Shown in pieces: positions 17,922-31,611 of a DNA stretch of 64,000 bases. Position 1 is the stretch's first letter; every line of letters begins with the position of its first letter. Under the pieces are notes generated by a model that saw nothing but the letters and a program-made list of their open reading frames with translations, was not told where the DNA came from and did no database searches. The stretch is from Piromyces finnis (taxonomy: Eukaryota > Neocallimastigomycota > Neocallimastigomycetes > Neocallimastigales > Neocallimastigaceae). The stretch is taken from the NCBI GenBank assembly GCA_002104945.1, contig MCFH01000010.1, positions 736,001-800,000 of the forward strand, written 5' to 3'. Position numbers and translations under genes: made by a program.

Positions 17922-20019
17922 ATAATTTTTTTAGAAAAAATTAATAAATAAATAAAATAAATTCTTCGATTCTTATTTGTATTATAATAATAATAGGCTA
18001 TTGGGAAAAAAAAAAAAAAAAGATAAAAACAAAACACAAAAAAATGCATATCATAATAAAAGTATATTTAATACATATGAATAATAAATAATAATAAATA
18101 ATATTTAACTTTATATAAAAAAAATTCAATTTTTCAATAAAAATATAATTTTTTATATAACAAAATAAAAATTAAGACAACAAATAACTAATAATAAAAA
18201 TAATATTAAAATCATAAGGATAAAAATATAGAAAGTAAAACTATAAAAATAATGTTATTATTCGTATTAATAAATAATATAATTTAAAAGAATAATAATA
18301 ATAATAATAATAATAATTAGTAATAAAAAAATTGAACTTTATTTATTATTAAGTATTATTACGAGAAAAAATAAAATGAAATTTTATTATAACAAATTAA
18401 TCAAGAAAAAAATTTAGTTGCAAGTAGTTTTCAAATGATTATTAAAATATATATATTTTCCTTTAAATAGTCTCAAAAATAATTATTAATATTATAGGTA
18501 GAAATTCTTTCCTTTTCATTTAATTTATATATTTTGTAAAGATTAATATTTCTTTTTTATTAAGCCAATAAAATAGTTTCTTTTGCGTTAATTATAAAAT
18601 AATTAATTTAAATTAAATAGAAAACTAATTATTAAAGTTTTATAATTTCCAAACAATTATTGTTGTAAATATACGTAAGCTATTAAAAAAATATTTATTC
18701 TGTATATGTAATATTTTGTTTAAATAAAAATATTTTTATGATTTATAAAAGTTTTCATTTTATATGTTTTATTAGTTTTTTTTTATTTATTTAATTTCAT
18801 TTTATATATATAAATTATTTTTGCTTCTTAATCTTTTTTTATTTTATTTTATTTTTTAATTTCTAAACTATAAACTAATTATTGTAATATTTTCTATTAT
18901 TTTAAATTATTAAAATAATATTGATTGATATTATAGTTTAATGTCAATGTATTTTATTATAAAAATAAGATAAAAAGTAATTGAAGAAAATGCGTGAAGA
19001 GAAAAAAAAAAAAAAATACAAATACATTATTATTTATGTATTTTAATTTCCCTTTTAATTTTTTTATTAATTTTTCTCTTAATTATAAAAGATTTATTTT
19101 ATTTTTTATTCTGTGTTTTCTTTTTTTTTTTTATTTTATTTTATTTTTCATTTATTTATTTATTTTGTTTGTTTTTATTGTTATATTTATTATTGTCTTT
19201 TTTTAAATCCTTTTTTTAAATATTTTGTTTTGGTTTTATTGAATAATAAAATTTTTATTATATTTTTGTACTTATATGTGCAATTTTGCCATGATAAAAG
19301 TATGTAATTAATGACATTAAGTACATTAATAATTAATATTTTTTACTTTATAAAAATTTTACTAAGATTTAATGATTTTTACTACTACTATACCAAGATT
19401 TTTATCTTTATTCCAATCATACTAATAATAGAGTGATAGATATATTATGTTGTTTGGATAAATATGATGATTTTTATTATTTTTATAATATTTTGAAAAA
19501 AAATTGGTATATTTTAACTCTTTTAGTTAATATATAAAAAGATAGATAATCAACATATTTGATATATATTATCTTAATTTTAGTCTTTTTTAAAGTTCAT
19601 TTTATACTTTTATTTTTTTATTTTGCTAGTTCTTTTTGTTTTTGAATAGTTATTTTACTTTTCTATTATGTTTAAAAAATGTGCTTGTTAAATTATTGCT
19701 GCTAAACATATAATAAGTAATGATATATAATTTTCTATTATCTTATGTTTGAATGAATGATGAAAATATAATCTGTAATCCTTGATAATTTCTTATTGTT
19801 ATTATTATAAATATAATTATTTCAATAACTTTAAATATAATCTGTAATCCTTGATAATTTCTTATTGTTATTATTATAAATATAATTATTTCAATAACTT
19901 TTTATTATAAAATATGATTTTGTAATTATATTAAATTATATTAATTATTTGAATTATATTAATATTTTGAAATGATAATTTTAATTAATGTAATATGATT
20001 ATTTCGATTTATAAACAGT
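17922..20019. other. Intergenic, mitofissin to RBMS-like gene
   Basis: About 2.1 kb with no supported gene. Phe/Leu-rich open frames near 18994-19307 are composition artefacts. It contains a perfect 69-bp tandem duplication (19764-19901) upstream of the RBMS-like stop codon. Confidence 0.6.
19764..19901. repeat. Perfect 69-bp tandem duplication
   Basis: The unit beginning AAATATAATCTGTAATCC at 19764-19832 is repeated immediately and, as far as I can read, without change at 19833-19901. The unit is not a simple microsatellite, and identity of the copies implies a recent event. It lies in the 3' flank of the RBMS-like gene. Confidence 0.93.
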
Positions 20020-23000
20020 TTAAAAGGTTTGTGAATTTTGAGCATATTCAAACTCTGATTCACTCTTTGTAGTTGATGTTACATCTAAATCATCAACCTT
20101 TTTAAAAGTACTTGTAAAGGATGATGCATGTTGTTGTTCTCTTATTGAATCTTTTCTTTTACGACTTGTAGCAACTTGATTTTTCAATTTCTTTTGTGCT
20201 ATACTATCAGCAAATCTAACTTGTAATGGATATTTAGCTCCCTTTAAGGTAACATTATTAAATAAATCAATTACATGTTGAGCGATTTCTCTTGAACCAA
20301 AACGTGCAAAACCAACACCACGGCTAGTACCGTCTGGATTTTTTAAAATTCTATGAGAAAGTACCTTGAAGTCACTAAATAACTCAAGTAGTTTTTCATT
20401 ATCATAATCTAATGGTAAATTAGAAATATATATATTCATTGAAGTTAAATCTTCCAAATTTTTCAATTTGCTACTGTATGATTCTTGAGATGCATGAGTT
20501 AATGATTTAGCAAAAGAGACATGATAACCTAAATTATTTAATTCGTTTAATGCTATATGAGCTTGATCTTCAGTTTCATACATTACAAAACCAAAACCTT
20601 TGCATTCATTAGTTCTCATATCAACAATTGCTTTAGAAGAAATAATTTTACCCCATCTAATAATATAAATGTATCCAAAAGTAAAAAATGTTAGTTTGTT
20701 TAATTATTTAATATTTTTTCAATTATTACTATATTTAGTTAAAATCTTACTACTATATATACCTAATACATAAATTGTATAAACTTTCATCAGTAGTATT
20801 TATTGGTAAACCACGAATGTAAATATTTGTACCAGGATATGGGAATTTAATGTTATTATTACCTGTAATAATTGGTAATACTGAAGGTGAAGTATTTCTA
20901 ACTGAAGCAATGACAGAAGAATTAACAGAAGAAGCTAGTCCAGAAGGTAATACACTTTCACTTAAAACCAATTCATCATTAAAACTATCAACCTCTTCAG
21001 AATCAACAAGAGTTGATGATGTAGCTAATGGACTTGTAATACTACTACTTGAATTTATATTAGAAGTAAGTGAATTTATTGAATGATTAATTAAACTTCC
21101 TTTTCTTCCCATAATTTGCATTTTCTTAAAATTTGAAATAGTTTCGTCTACAGACTTTGAACTTCTAATTTCTTCTTCAATAACATTTGGTTTATCTTCT
21201 ATATGAACTTTAGGTGTAATTGGCTTTATTATTGTTGTTTCACTAAGTTTAAATAACAATAAAATTTGATTGAATAAAAGACTAGCACTAGCCCACCAAT
21301 TTGATATTTCAGTATAACGATTGCCACGCCATTCAGATACAATGCAATTCTTTAAATCATAACATGTATGAATATGAAGTTTAAAATAGTATAAAGTAAT
21401 ATCAATATCTCCTGTATAATAAATATCGATATCAACCATCCATACACTTGGGTTTAACTTGAAAATATCTTGAAGTCTGTCTTTAATTTTTCTGATACTA
21501 TAATAAGCGTGTTGATACCATCCTTGAATAAGTAAATCCTTTTTAATATGATTTAACATATCCAACGGAATATTTGGATTACTTAATTTATCTATATTAT
21601 TAAATTAAAAAATATATAAATAAATATTTTTATTTATTTTTTATTATAAAAATTATTTTGATTATTTCAAAAAAATCAAAAATCATTATATAAAAAAAAG
21701 TATTTTTTAATCATTAGCTATTTATCATACCTTTATATTTAATTAAATCTTCAAATTTAAATTGAGAAGAACGAATCAATAATTCAATATCATTATTTAA
21801 ATGAGATAAATCACTCTCCCTCTCTGAACTTATTAATAATGAAGTATTACTAGAAACTGGTAAAGAATTGTGTCTCAAAATTTCTGAAGCACTATTATTA
21901 TTTATTGGTGATCCATGAAATATACCATTTTGCTCAGAATCATTATTAAAGAAAATATTATTATACATGTTTGATGTCGGACTTGTTTTTGAATTGTCTA
22001 AGGATAACTTTGAAAATTGTTTAATTAGCGGAGTTTGAGCATTAATTCCATTTGGTGATGTAATACTTCCATTTAAAGTATTATTGGGGGTAACATTATT
22101 AGAAGCATTTGCAGAAACATGACTACTGATTAATGTAATATCTGAATCAGAATGCATTAAACTATTTGATTCATTTTTAGAACCATCATTTATTAATGGA
22201 CTAAATGATTTAGAGGTAGGATTAAATAAGGATGGTACATTAAGATTAGAATTTGATGGTATAATAGATGAAGTATTAGGGTTACTACCTAAACCAATAG
22301 CATTAAAATCTTGAGTAGATGTTGTGTTTGTAGATTTTAATGATGAAGAAGCTGAAATGTTATTTACTGGATCGGAGCCAGATGTAGAAATTGTGGAAGC
22401 TATTGGTGATGTTGAAACAGAATTTAATTTGCTTTTTTCTTTCTCTTCTTCAACAATATTTGAATTTGAATTTGATATAAGACTTTTCACTTTAAATGAA
22501 GATCCATTATTCTCACTTTTCAATCCATGAGATGAGTTATTTGAAGTAGTAGGATTTGCTTTTTTGTTTATAAGGCTAAAAGATGTGCCTTTATTACTTC
22601 CATTTAAATAATTATTCCATTGTAAATGTGACCAGTTATTATTTGAAGTAATTGGCATATTTGCATTTGAAAATGTTCTATTATTAAACAAATTATATTC
22701 TTCGGCAGGTTCTGGTTTAATAAAATTTTTGTCTATAGTATTCATACTATTAACACTATTTCCTAATCCTACTGGATTGCTTATATTATTTACATTTAAA
22801 CCATTATTCATACCTATTCCATTTACAATAGCTGATAATTCACGAAGTGCTTGAGGATGTGGACGATGATTAGAATGAGAAATAGTATGATTTCTGAATA
22901 AAATATCTTCTGTAGCTGAAGTTTTGGATTGTAAATTTAAAGTTTGTGCAACGTTTTGATCCATTATTGAAACACTACCAGTTTTTGCTGCTGAATTTAA

Positions 23001-23144
23001 AGTTTTAATATTTTTTTCATCATTGTTCTGACTTATATTAATTGAATTGTTTTTGTTAATAAAATCTGCAGCTAATTGAGTTTGCTTTAAATCATCAATA
23101 TTTGTAGCTGTTGAATTTTGCGCATTTGTATCTTCAAAGTTCAT
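20020..23144 (-). CDS. RBMS/MSSP-like two-RRM RNA-binding protein with a long N-terminal extension
   Basis: Three minus-strand exons join in phase: 21731-23144, 20763-21591 and 20020-20656 (959 aa). RRM1 starts near residue 725 (TNIYIRGLPINTTDESLYNLC, then KGFGFVMY) and RRM2 near 821 (MNIYISNLPLDYDNEKL, then TSRGVGFARF). These closely resemble animal RBMS1-3, including the TTxE/D and GTSRGVGFARM signatures and the trailing FAD. RBMS proteins bind A/U-rich single-stranded RNA or DNA. Residues 1-460 are Asn/Ser-rich and disordered. Between them, residues about 463-605 form a compact, Trp/Tyr-rich segment (WYQHAYYSIRKIKDRLQDIF, then HIHTCYDLKN and WWASASLLFNQIL) that I do not recognise. The start at 23144 is the first ATG of the open exon; an upstream non-coding exon cannot be excluded. 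Confidence 0.85.
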
Positions 23145-24587
23145 TCTTATGTATTTTTAAATATATAATATTTATTTTTAAATAAATATAAATTAATTTA
23201 AAATAAAATAAATCGTTAGTTGTTTTTGTAATAAATCAATAATTATTCTTATTGTTATTTATTTATAAAAAAAGTTAATTGTTGTAGATATTTATTATAA
23301 TGTGATAATATTAAACATTAGAATCTTTAAATAAATTGAATAGTATTTCTTTTGAACAGTTATATTCACATACTTTACTTTTTTTAATTAAATAGGCTTA
23401 TTATAATATATTATAAAAATATTTTCTTTTTTTTTTTTTTTTTTTTTTTTTTGAATATTAAAATGCTTTTTGATAAAAAGAAATTAATATATACATAAAT
23501 ATATAATTTCTTTTTTAAATTAATGTGATTTAATTAATAATAAATTATGTTGATTTTATTTTTTTATAAATAATATATGTTGATCTTTTCATTTAAAAGT
23601 AAAATATGATATTTTAATATCTATAATATTAATGTATTCTTTTCTTTTAATATAAATGTACTCAAAAAGAATTAGATATTAAGATATATTAAAAATAAAA
23701 TCAATATTATTATTTATGATAATTATTTATTGTATTTTAAAATATATATAAAAAAAAAGAATATTGAATGAATAAATAAAAAATAATCAATAAATTTATT
23801 TAAAAGTAAAAAAGGAAAAAAAAAAAAAAAGGTAAAATAAGATAAAAAAAATCAATTTCAAAAGAATAACTTTATTAAATAATAGTAATAATAAAGATAT
23901 TTTATAACAAAAAAGGAACAATAATAATTAATACTAAAAAAATATAGACAATAATAATTAATATATTATAATATATTTTAATTTATTTTGAATATATTTA
24001 TATATTTATATACTTTATATTATTTGTCATATATTATAATATATTGATAAAAGATTAATAATAAATTTATTTCTTTTATTAACCGATTATATTTTTTATT
24101 TTTTTTTTTTTTTGATTTAAAAAAATATAAACACTTATTATAATAATAATATATAGAATTATATTTACATATATTATTGACCGTTATTAGCACTATTAAA
24201 TTCAAATTTTTATATAAAGTTTATTTATTATTATTTTGAATTAAAGAAATTATAATACATTTTAAATTTCACATTCAAGGAAATTTAAATGTGGAATTTA
24301 ATATATAATTTCATATATATACCTATTTATTGTCAATATACTTTAAATATAATATTTATATATTAAATAATAAATAAATATTCATATAAAAACTTTTGTT
24401 TATTAAATAATCTATATATAAATAAATAAAATTATTTGTTAATAGCTTAATTAATTTTTTACTAGATTTAACCTTTTTAACACTAATAATATATTTATAA
24501 TTATAATAAATATGATTGTTAATATAAAAATTTTTGAAATATTATATATTAATATATTATATATTAAAGTATCATATAGTTTTTGTA

Positions 24588-25249
24588 ATAAAAAAAAGTA
24601 GTTTTTATGTAACATCACACAATACTCTTCTATCTACTAAGATTATGGCTTTGTTTTTAATTTTGCAACAATAATTCTATCTATTAAAAATTGAAGCAAT
24701 ACATATGAATAATTATTTATATATATGTAGTTATTTAAATTAATTCATTTCTTCTTTTTAAAGAATTTTTATCTTAAATATTTCATTAAGTATTAATATT
24801 ATTACCTCTATTATTGATAAATATAAAACTCATCGAAATATTGATGAATTAGAATATATTAAAGATAATTATTTAAAAAACTATATTTCAAAACGAATAT
24901 TAAAAAATTTTTATATTTAATTAAAAAATATATTGAATCTTAAACTTTAATTAATAATGAAAAAATTATTTTCTTCTTAATATTAATTGTTGGTAACTGA
25001 TCATATTTAATTAAATTAAATATTAGAAAAAAAAATTCAAAATTCATATTGCTACTATTATTGCAAAGAAATATTTTTTATACCTTTAAAAGCTTGCTCC
25101 ATTTAAATTTCAATAATATAGAACTTAAATTACTATTAAAATAAAAGATATTTATCAACACTACTTTATTTTTTAAGGATAATGTATCTAAGACTTTTTC
25201 TATTAATACTATAAGTCTCAAATTATTTTTATTAACTATTTGTTTTTAA
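24588..25249 (+). pseudogene. Possible decayed coding remnant, unidentified
   Basis: Read in one frame from 24588 to 24920, about 111 codons hold only four in-frame stops, where roughly ten would be expected at this base composition. The translation includes KYKTHRNIDELEYIKDNYLK. After a frame change, 25034-25249 is mostly open again (about 72 codons, one stop). The style (Leu/Ile/Asn-rich helices) is similar to the N-terminus of the ankyrin protein at 31.6-33.5 kb, but I cannot show homology. It may simply be low-complexity DNA. Confidence 0.25.
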
Positions 25250-25292
25250 ATAGCTAAAAAAATTACTCTTTCATAAACATTTATTTCAATAA

Positions 25293-25399
<107 letters not shown>

Positions 25400-26139
25400 A
25401 AAATATTAAAATTATATTACCCTTTTTTTTTTAATACTGATTTAAAAAATAAAAAAAAAAATTAAAAAAAAAAATAATAAGCACTAACTTTTAAAAAATT
25501 TTATCAAACTTTTTTGTTTGTTTATTTTATTTCGAAATATTTAGTATTGTAATGATGAACTAGGTTTTCTTGTGCTACAATAAATCTTGAGATTTAATTG
25601 TTTATTTATTTTATTGGGTAAATCTAATATTAAGTTTTTTATTATTAATAAATAATATAATTAATAAAATTTAGATTTAGTCTATCTCTTTTTTTTTTTT
25701 CTTATACCTATAATAAAAAATAAATAATTTTAATTTTATATACTGACATTATATATAAATTATTGAATAGATATATAAACTTATATATTCAATTTATATA
25801 ATTTAAAATCCTTATAAAAACAAAAAAAAGTGAATAAAAAAATAATATTATAAATAATAACATAAATAAATGGATTCATTTATTTATTCTATAACACTTT
25901 TATAAATTTTTTTAATATATATTTATTAAAGTTTTTCTGTAAAAATAAAAAAAATACTTATTTGTTTTAAAATAAATAATATTAATTTTTATCCTATCTA
26001 TAAATTAAATATAATTAAATCTATGATAAATAAAGTTTATAAAAATTTAGGAAAAAAGGAGTTTTATTTTAAGATAATAAATAATAAGTAAAAAATACAT
26101 AAATAAGTACAAACATGATGGTTCATAAATAAATTAAAT

Positions 26140-29100
26140 TTATTCGAACCATTTCTTCATATTTGAAAAATCAGTACCCTTGAGAAGAGTTGATGAATCA
26201 TTGCCTTTAATTAAATTACTCTTTCCATGAAGTTTAATTAAATCATTAAATTGCTTTTCTTCTTTAACTTCCTTTTGTTCACGCTTTGACTTCTTTTTAT
26301 CCTTCTTTTCTTTTTTGTCCTTCTTTTCAGCTACTACTGGGGTGGATTTATTATTTTCTGAAACAACTGGTTTTTCAGTAGCTTCAGACTTCTTTGCCTT
26401 CTTATTCTTCTTATTCTTTTTATTTTTGTTAGAAGATTCATTACTAACCTTTTGTTTCTTTGCTGGTGGATTTTCATTACTACCATTTTCAGTATTGTCC
26501 TTCTTATTCTTTTTACCCTTCTTTTCTTCGCCTCTCTTACGCTTACCATTAAGGATATTAACTGTATTTTCATCACTATTATTAGACTTGGCTAATTGTT
26601 CTCTCTTATTCTTTCTATTCATACGATCTTCACGACGCTTTAAAATAATACGGTTTTCAACTGCAAATTCAACAATTGGAGTACGTTTAGACATACCAGG
26701 GAATATCTTACCATTATTATTCATATAACGTAAACAGGCCAAGGCATCAGCATGTGATGCGAATTCAACAAAACCGCAACCCTTTGAACGACCCAACTTA
26801 GTTTCATTATCAATACGATCTTTGGATCTTAAGATTTTAGCCTGCATTCATTAAATATAAAATAATAAGGTATATTATTATTATTAATAAAAAGAGTATT
26901 GTTTTAGTATCATTTAATTTATAAATTTTGTGAATAAAAATATATAATGCATATTTATAATATTATATTGTTAATTGTTTCTCATATCTTTCAAAAATCT
27001 TAATACTTATTATCCACTTACTTGAGTAATAACAATTTTTCTTTTAATACTTGGTACACCTTTTCCATTAGCCTTTTCTTCTTCAATAACATAGTCTTCC
27101 AAGGTCTTTCTCTTATTGTTTTGAACATCCTTCCAAAAACCAATAACACTTTCTCTTGCCTTTTGTTTTAATGTCTTATCATCAATATTAGCAATTAAAT
27201 TTCTAATACTTAATCTAGTCTTACTAATGAATAAATTTGGATTTTTGGCAAGCATTTGTTTTCTACTAGTATAAGAAGTAATTCTCTTACTTAATTCAGA
27301 TTGGTTAATTTGTTTACCTAAATCAGAATCTGGGAAAATAACACCTTCTCTAATTAAATACATATTACGGGTATCTTCCTTACGTTTTTTAGTTTTAGTT
27401 GCATTAATTAATTGTTCAGCTTCACCACGTCTTACAGCAATATTAACCTTTAAAAATCTTCCATCTAAAATAAATGGAGCAGTAGCATCATTTAACATTG
27501 GTTCTGGTCTTAATACAGAATGAATGGTACTTTCCTTCTTTTTACCCTTTGGCTGTTGTTCATTCTCAAATTCATATGCATGCTTTTCAGCTTCTTCATA
27601 TGCCTTTAAACATTTCTCAGCATCTTCTTTTTTATGGAAACAAACAAAACCAGTACCTCTAGATTTTCCAGTTTCATAATCTTTTGTAATTCTAGCATAA
27701 CTTAATGAACCAAATACCTTAAACCTTTTATTTAATTAATAATTAATAAATTTAGTATTTTATTTTTATTTGCCAATAAATATATTATTTAGCAATGATA
27801 TAACGAAAAGTAAATTAAAATTTTAATAGTTATAAACCAACTTATATATAATGTATTTCAATATAAATGAAAATAATGCTTAATTTTTATTAATACTTAC
27901 TTTTCATAAAGACCATCTTGATCTGTGTCAAATGATAAATTTCTAATAAATAAAGTTTTCTTTTCTTCAACTTCTGGATATTTATTATTATCTTCTTCTT
28001 CGCTATCATTTTCTTCATCATCCATAATAACTTCAATTCCATCATCTTCCTCATCATCATCTTCTTCTTCATCTTCTTCTTCATTATCATCATCATCATC
28101 TTCTTCTTCTTCTTCTTCATTTTCTTCATCATCATCATCATCATCATTATCATCATTTTCTTCCTTATCATCGTTTTCTTCATTTTCTTCTTCATCGACC
28201 TCCATATTATCTTCACCTTCTTCACCTTCCTTTTCTTTATTTTCTTCTTCAATTTGTTTATATAATGCTCTTGGAACAGACCAATCAATAGCAACTGTTC
28301 TACCTAATATTTTTTGACCATTCATTTCATTCAAAGCCTTTTTAATAGCAATAATATTATTATATTAATAAAATATTATAAATACATTTTTAATAAAAAT
28401 AATAAAATTAATAATGGATTAACAACAATATAAAATAACGAAACTTAATTAACATTTTAAAAAATATATATAAATAAAAATTTTATTATACTTTTTCAGC
28501 ATCCTTTTCATTTATGAAACCAACAAAACCATAACCTCTTCCTAAATCTTCTCTTCCTTGTTTTGTTGGAACATCAATATAATCTAATGTACCGAACTTT
28601 TCAAATGCTTTTTGAAGATGATGTTTTTTACAAAAGAATGATAAATTACGAATAATAAGGCGTGGTTTAACTGTTGACTATTTATTATGATTAATAATAA
28701 TAGAATATGATTTTTAATTAAATATTAAAATGTATATTATTAAAAAGTAAATATTTATTAATTTACTAAATTAAAAAAAAAAGAGGAAATTATATATACT
28801 TACAGAATATTCCTTAATTTTGTTTTTAATATTTTTGTTTTTAGCTTAATTTTTGAATTAAAGATTAATTTATTATTAAAAAATATTTAAGTATTTAATA
28901 AGAATTTTAAAAAGACTAAAAGAATCTTAATTTTATTAGATATACATATAATAGATATGATAATTACCAGCTTGATCTTTACTAATAGCCATTTTTTTTT
29001 CTGAGGTACTAGTATTTTTTTTTAAGGCTAATTCTAATCTTAAGATTCTCTCTTCTCTAAATTTTTTATTTTTTAATTCTTCTATAGCACGTGTTGCATC

Positions 29101-29310
29101 TTCTGGAATTGCATATTGAACAAAACCATATCCCTTGTTAAGTCTTTTAATATCTTTTTTATCTTCTGGTAAGTTTTCCATTACTACAAAACAAGATCTT
29201 ACTGGACCAACTTCACTGAAAAATGCTTCTAATTGATCGTTTGTAGCATCATGAGGTAAACCTCTAACAAAAAGAGTTGCCTTAGCTCTACCACCATTAT
29301 TTGAACTCAT
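26140..29310 (-). CDS. NOP4: Nucleolar four-RRM protein Nop4 / RBM28
   Basis: Six minus-strand exons join in phase: 28968-29310, 28804-28844, 28492-28677, 27901-28337, 27022-27724 and 26140-26841 (803 aa). There are four RRMs: residues ~11-91 (ATLFVRGLPHDATNDQLEAF), ~133-210 (RLIIRNLSFFCKK, GYGFVGF), ~317-395 (KTLFIRNLSFDTDQDGL, SRGTGFVCF) and ~564-650 (KIVITQAKIL, SKGCGFVEF). A long Asp/Glu tract (~223-309) separates RRM2 and RRM3, exactly where Nop4/RBM28 carries its acidic linker. The C-terminus is Lys-rich. Nop4 is required for 27S pre-rRNA processing and 60S assembly. The 41-nt exon 2 bridges RRM1 and RRM2. Opposite-strand Ser- and Phe-rich frames over this gene are shadows of the acidic and Lys-rich tracts. 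Confidence 0.93.
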
Positions 29311-31611
29311 TTTTTTTTATTTTTGAATATTTTAATATTGATATAAATTTATCTACTTATTAATAATTATATGATATTGATATATGTTGAAAATGGATTT
29401 ATGTGAAAATATATTAAATAATAATAAAAGTGTAAATAAACTTTACTGGTTATATATCATTAAATTAAAATCTTCAGATTTTCAAATCACACTTTTTTAT
29501 TATTTTAAAATTTATAAATTTTAAAAAAAAATAATATATACAATATATAATAATATAATCTAAAATTTTAAGAAATTTATCCAATCATAATTTTTTAATA
29601 TTTTTTTATTTTTTAAAAGAATTTTTTAGTATATCAATTTTGTAGAATATAAAATATTAAATAAATTAGAAAAAAAAAACTATTTTCTCTCAAAGGTTAT
29701 ACTAATATATCCTAAATATATATATATATATTATAATAATGAAGTAATTAACATTAATAGTTTTTTTAAAAGTATAAAATATACTTTTTATAATTTGTCA
29801 AAAAAAAAAAAAATAAAGGTACTTGAACTATTTTAGTTATAAAAATTAGTAATAATTTTAGTTTTTATATAATTAATATTTAAATGTTTTTAGCTACATA
29901 CTTATTATATCTTTTTTTTAAATTATAAAAAATTTTTTATAAAAAAAGATGATTACAAATATAATTTTTTACTTTTTTTTTTTTTTTTTTTTGAATTATG
30001 ATACTTATCATAAGGATTTAAGTTGTAGTTCTTGCGTGTGGTATTATCATATAACAATTTCTTTATTTATATTTTAATATATAATTTTTTAATTATATTT
30101 ATTTTTTATTGGTAAAAACTTAATTTTTAATAATTTTAAACAAAATTAAAAAAACACTAGTTTTAAATGCTACTTAATAGTTATTAGATGTAGAGTAATA
30201 ATTCTTTGAACTTTAATTATACAATCAATATATTTTTTAACAATATTTATAAATAAAAATATAATTTAACTATTTAAAATTTAAAATAAATGGATTCTTT
30301 TTAAAAATCACTATAGCTATGCTTACAAATACTTTACTAATTAATGTACTTTATAATTGAATTAATGATTTAAATACTTTAAATTATGATAATAAAGCTT
30401 AATGTTTCAATTAAATATTCATCCAAACTTGAATGATATTGATATATTACCTATTCAAATTTGAATGAATAAAAATTACTTATAATTTATTAATAAAATA
30501 TTGATAGTAATAGTATTAAAAGGAAATATATTGATCTTTCCATAAAATTATTGGATCAAAAATTTAGATGAATCGAAAGTAATGATTAGTAATACAGCAT
30601 AAAAAACTATAATTTTGTTAGTTTAATTTATAAATTCATTATTTCAAGTGATGAGGATATATCTGAAGCTAATGATGACATTTGATAATTATTATACTGG
30701 TTAAAAACTCTGAATATACCAACATTTTTTCTAAAATCATATTCTATTACTTGAAATTAGAATATTAATTCGAATGAATAGGGTATAATACTTGTAATGG
30801 TATCTAAAGGTTGTATTAATAAAATTGCTTGATTGCTTTATTTTTATATGAATAGTAATAATAGAATGATAATGTGCATTATTGGATTAAAGAACTCGTA
30901 AACATCACATTTAACTTTTTGTAACAAAATTTTAAAATCATATAGTATGAAAACATATAAAATAAATTTGTCGCATGCACCTGATAATCAAAAATAAAAA
31001 TCCTGACAACTCAAATATATTACATTCAAACAATTATCCACAAAGTTGAAAATACAATTATTCTAAAATATACTAATTTAATAGAAATTAATTAAAAGAC
31101 TATTTAATATATTGCATATATTTCATAGTTAAATATGGATAATATGCTTTAAGATGGTTTAAGGGTAGAATAAATAAAAAAGATTAACATTATATATTTA
31201 ATTAATAATATATACCATAAATGATGATATTTATCATTTTATTATTACTTATCTATAATTTAATATTTTGTTAGTTTTAATTTTAATAAAGTAAAATCGT
31301 TGGGTAAATTTTATGTTTTTAAATAGGTTATTTTTTTATCAAAATTTATTATCATTTTAATTTATTAACCAATAAAACTAATATACTTTTATAATAAATA
31401 AAACTTTATTAATCTATTTTAATATTTTAATATTTTATTATTATTATTATTCTATTGTTGTATTTGTGCTTAAAAGATAATAATTTTTCGTATGGGTATT
31501 ATTTTGATGTTTTATTTATATTAAATAAAATTTTAACTATACAAAATTGATTTTCTACTATTATTTATATTAAAGTTTAAATTATTTATAATTATAATTA
31601 TATTGCATTTG
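29311..31611. other. Intergenic, NOP4 to ankyrin gene
   Basis: About 2.3 kb without an intact gene. Part of it (about 30300-31100) is less homopolymeric and locally richer in G+C, with short open runs such as SSDEDISEANDDI interrupted by about nine stops in the frame starting at 30602. That is only weakly better than chance, so no pseudogene is called. Confidence 0.5.

Noticed and set aside
18994-19307. Phe/Leu-rich membrane-like small frames
   Set aside because: T-rich DNA reads as Phe/Leu by composition; no start context, homologue or splice support.
26315-26728. Phe/Leu/Ser-rich plus-strand frame over NOP4
   Set aside because: Antisense shadow of the Lys-rich C-terminal tail of NOP4.
27890-28317. 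Met/Lys-rich minus-strand frame and poly-Ser plus-strand frame
   Set aside because: Both are out-of-frame readings of the Asp/Glu tract between RRM2 and RRM3 of NOP4.
30602-31066. Pseudogene candidate downstream of the ankyrin gene
   Set aside because: About nine stops in 155 codons is not clearly below chance at this base composition and no family is recognisable; kept only as a note.
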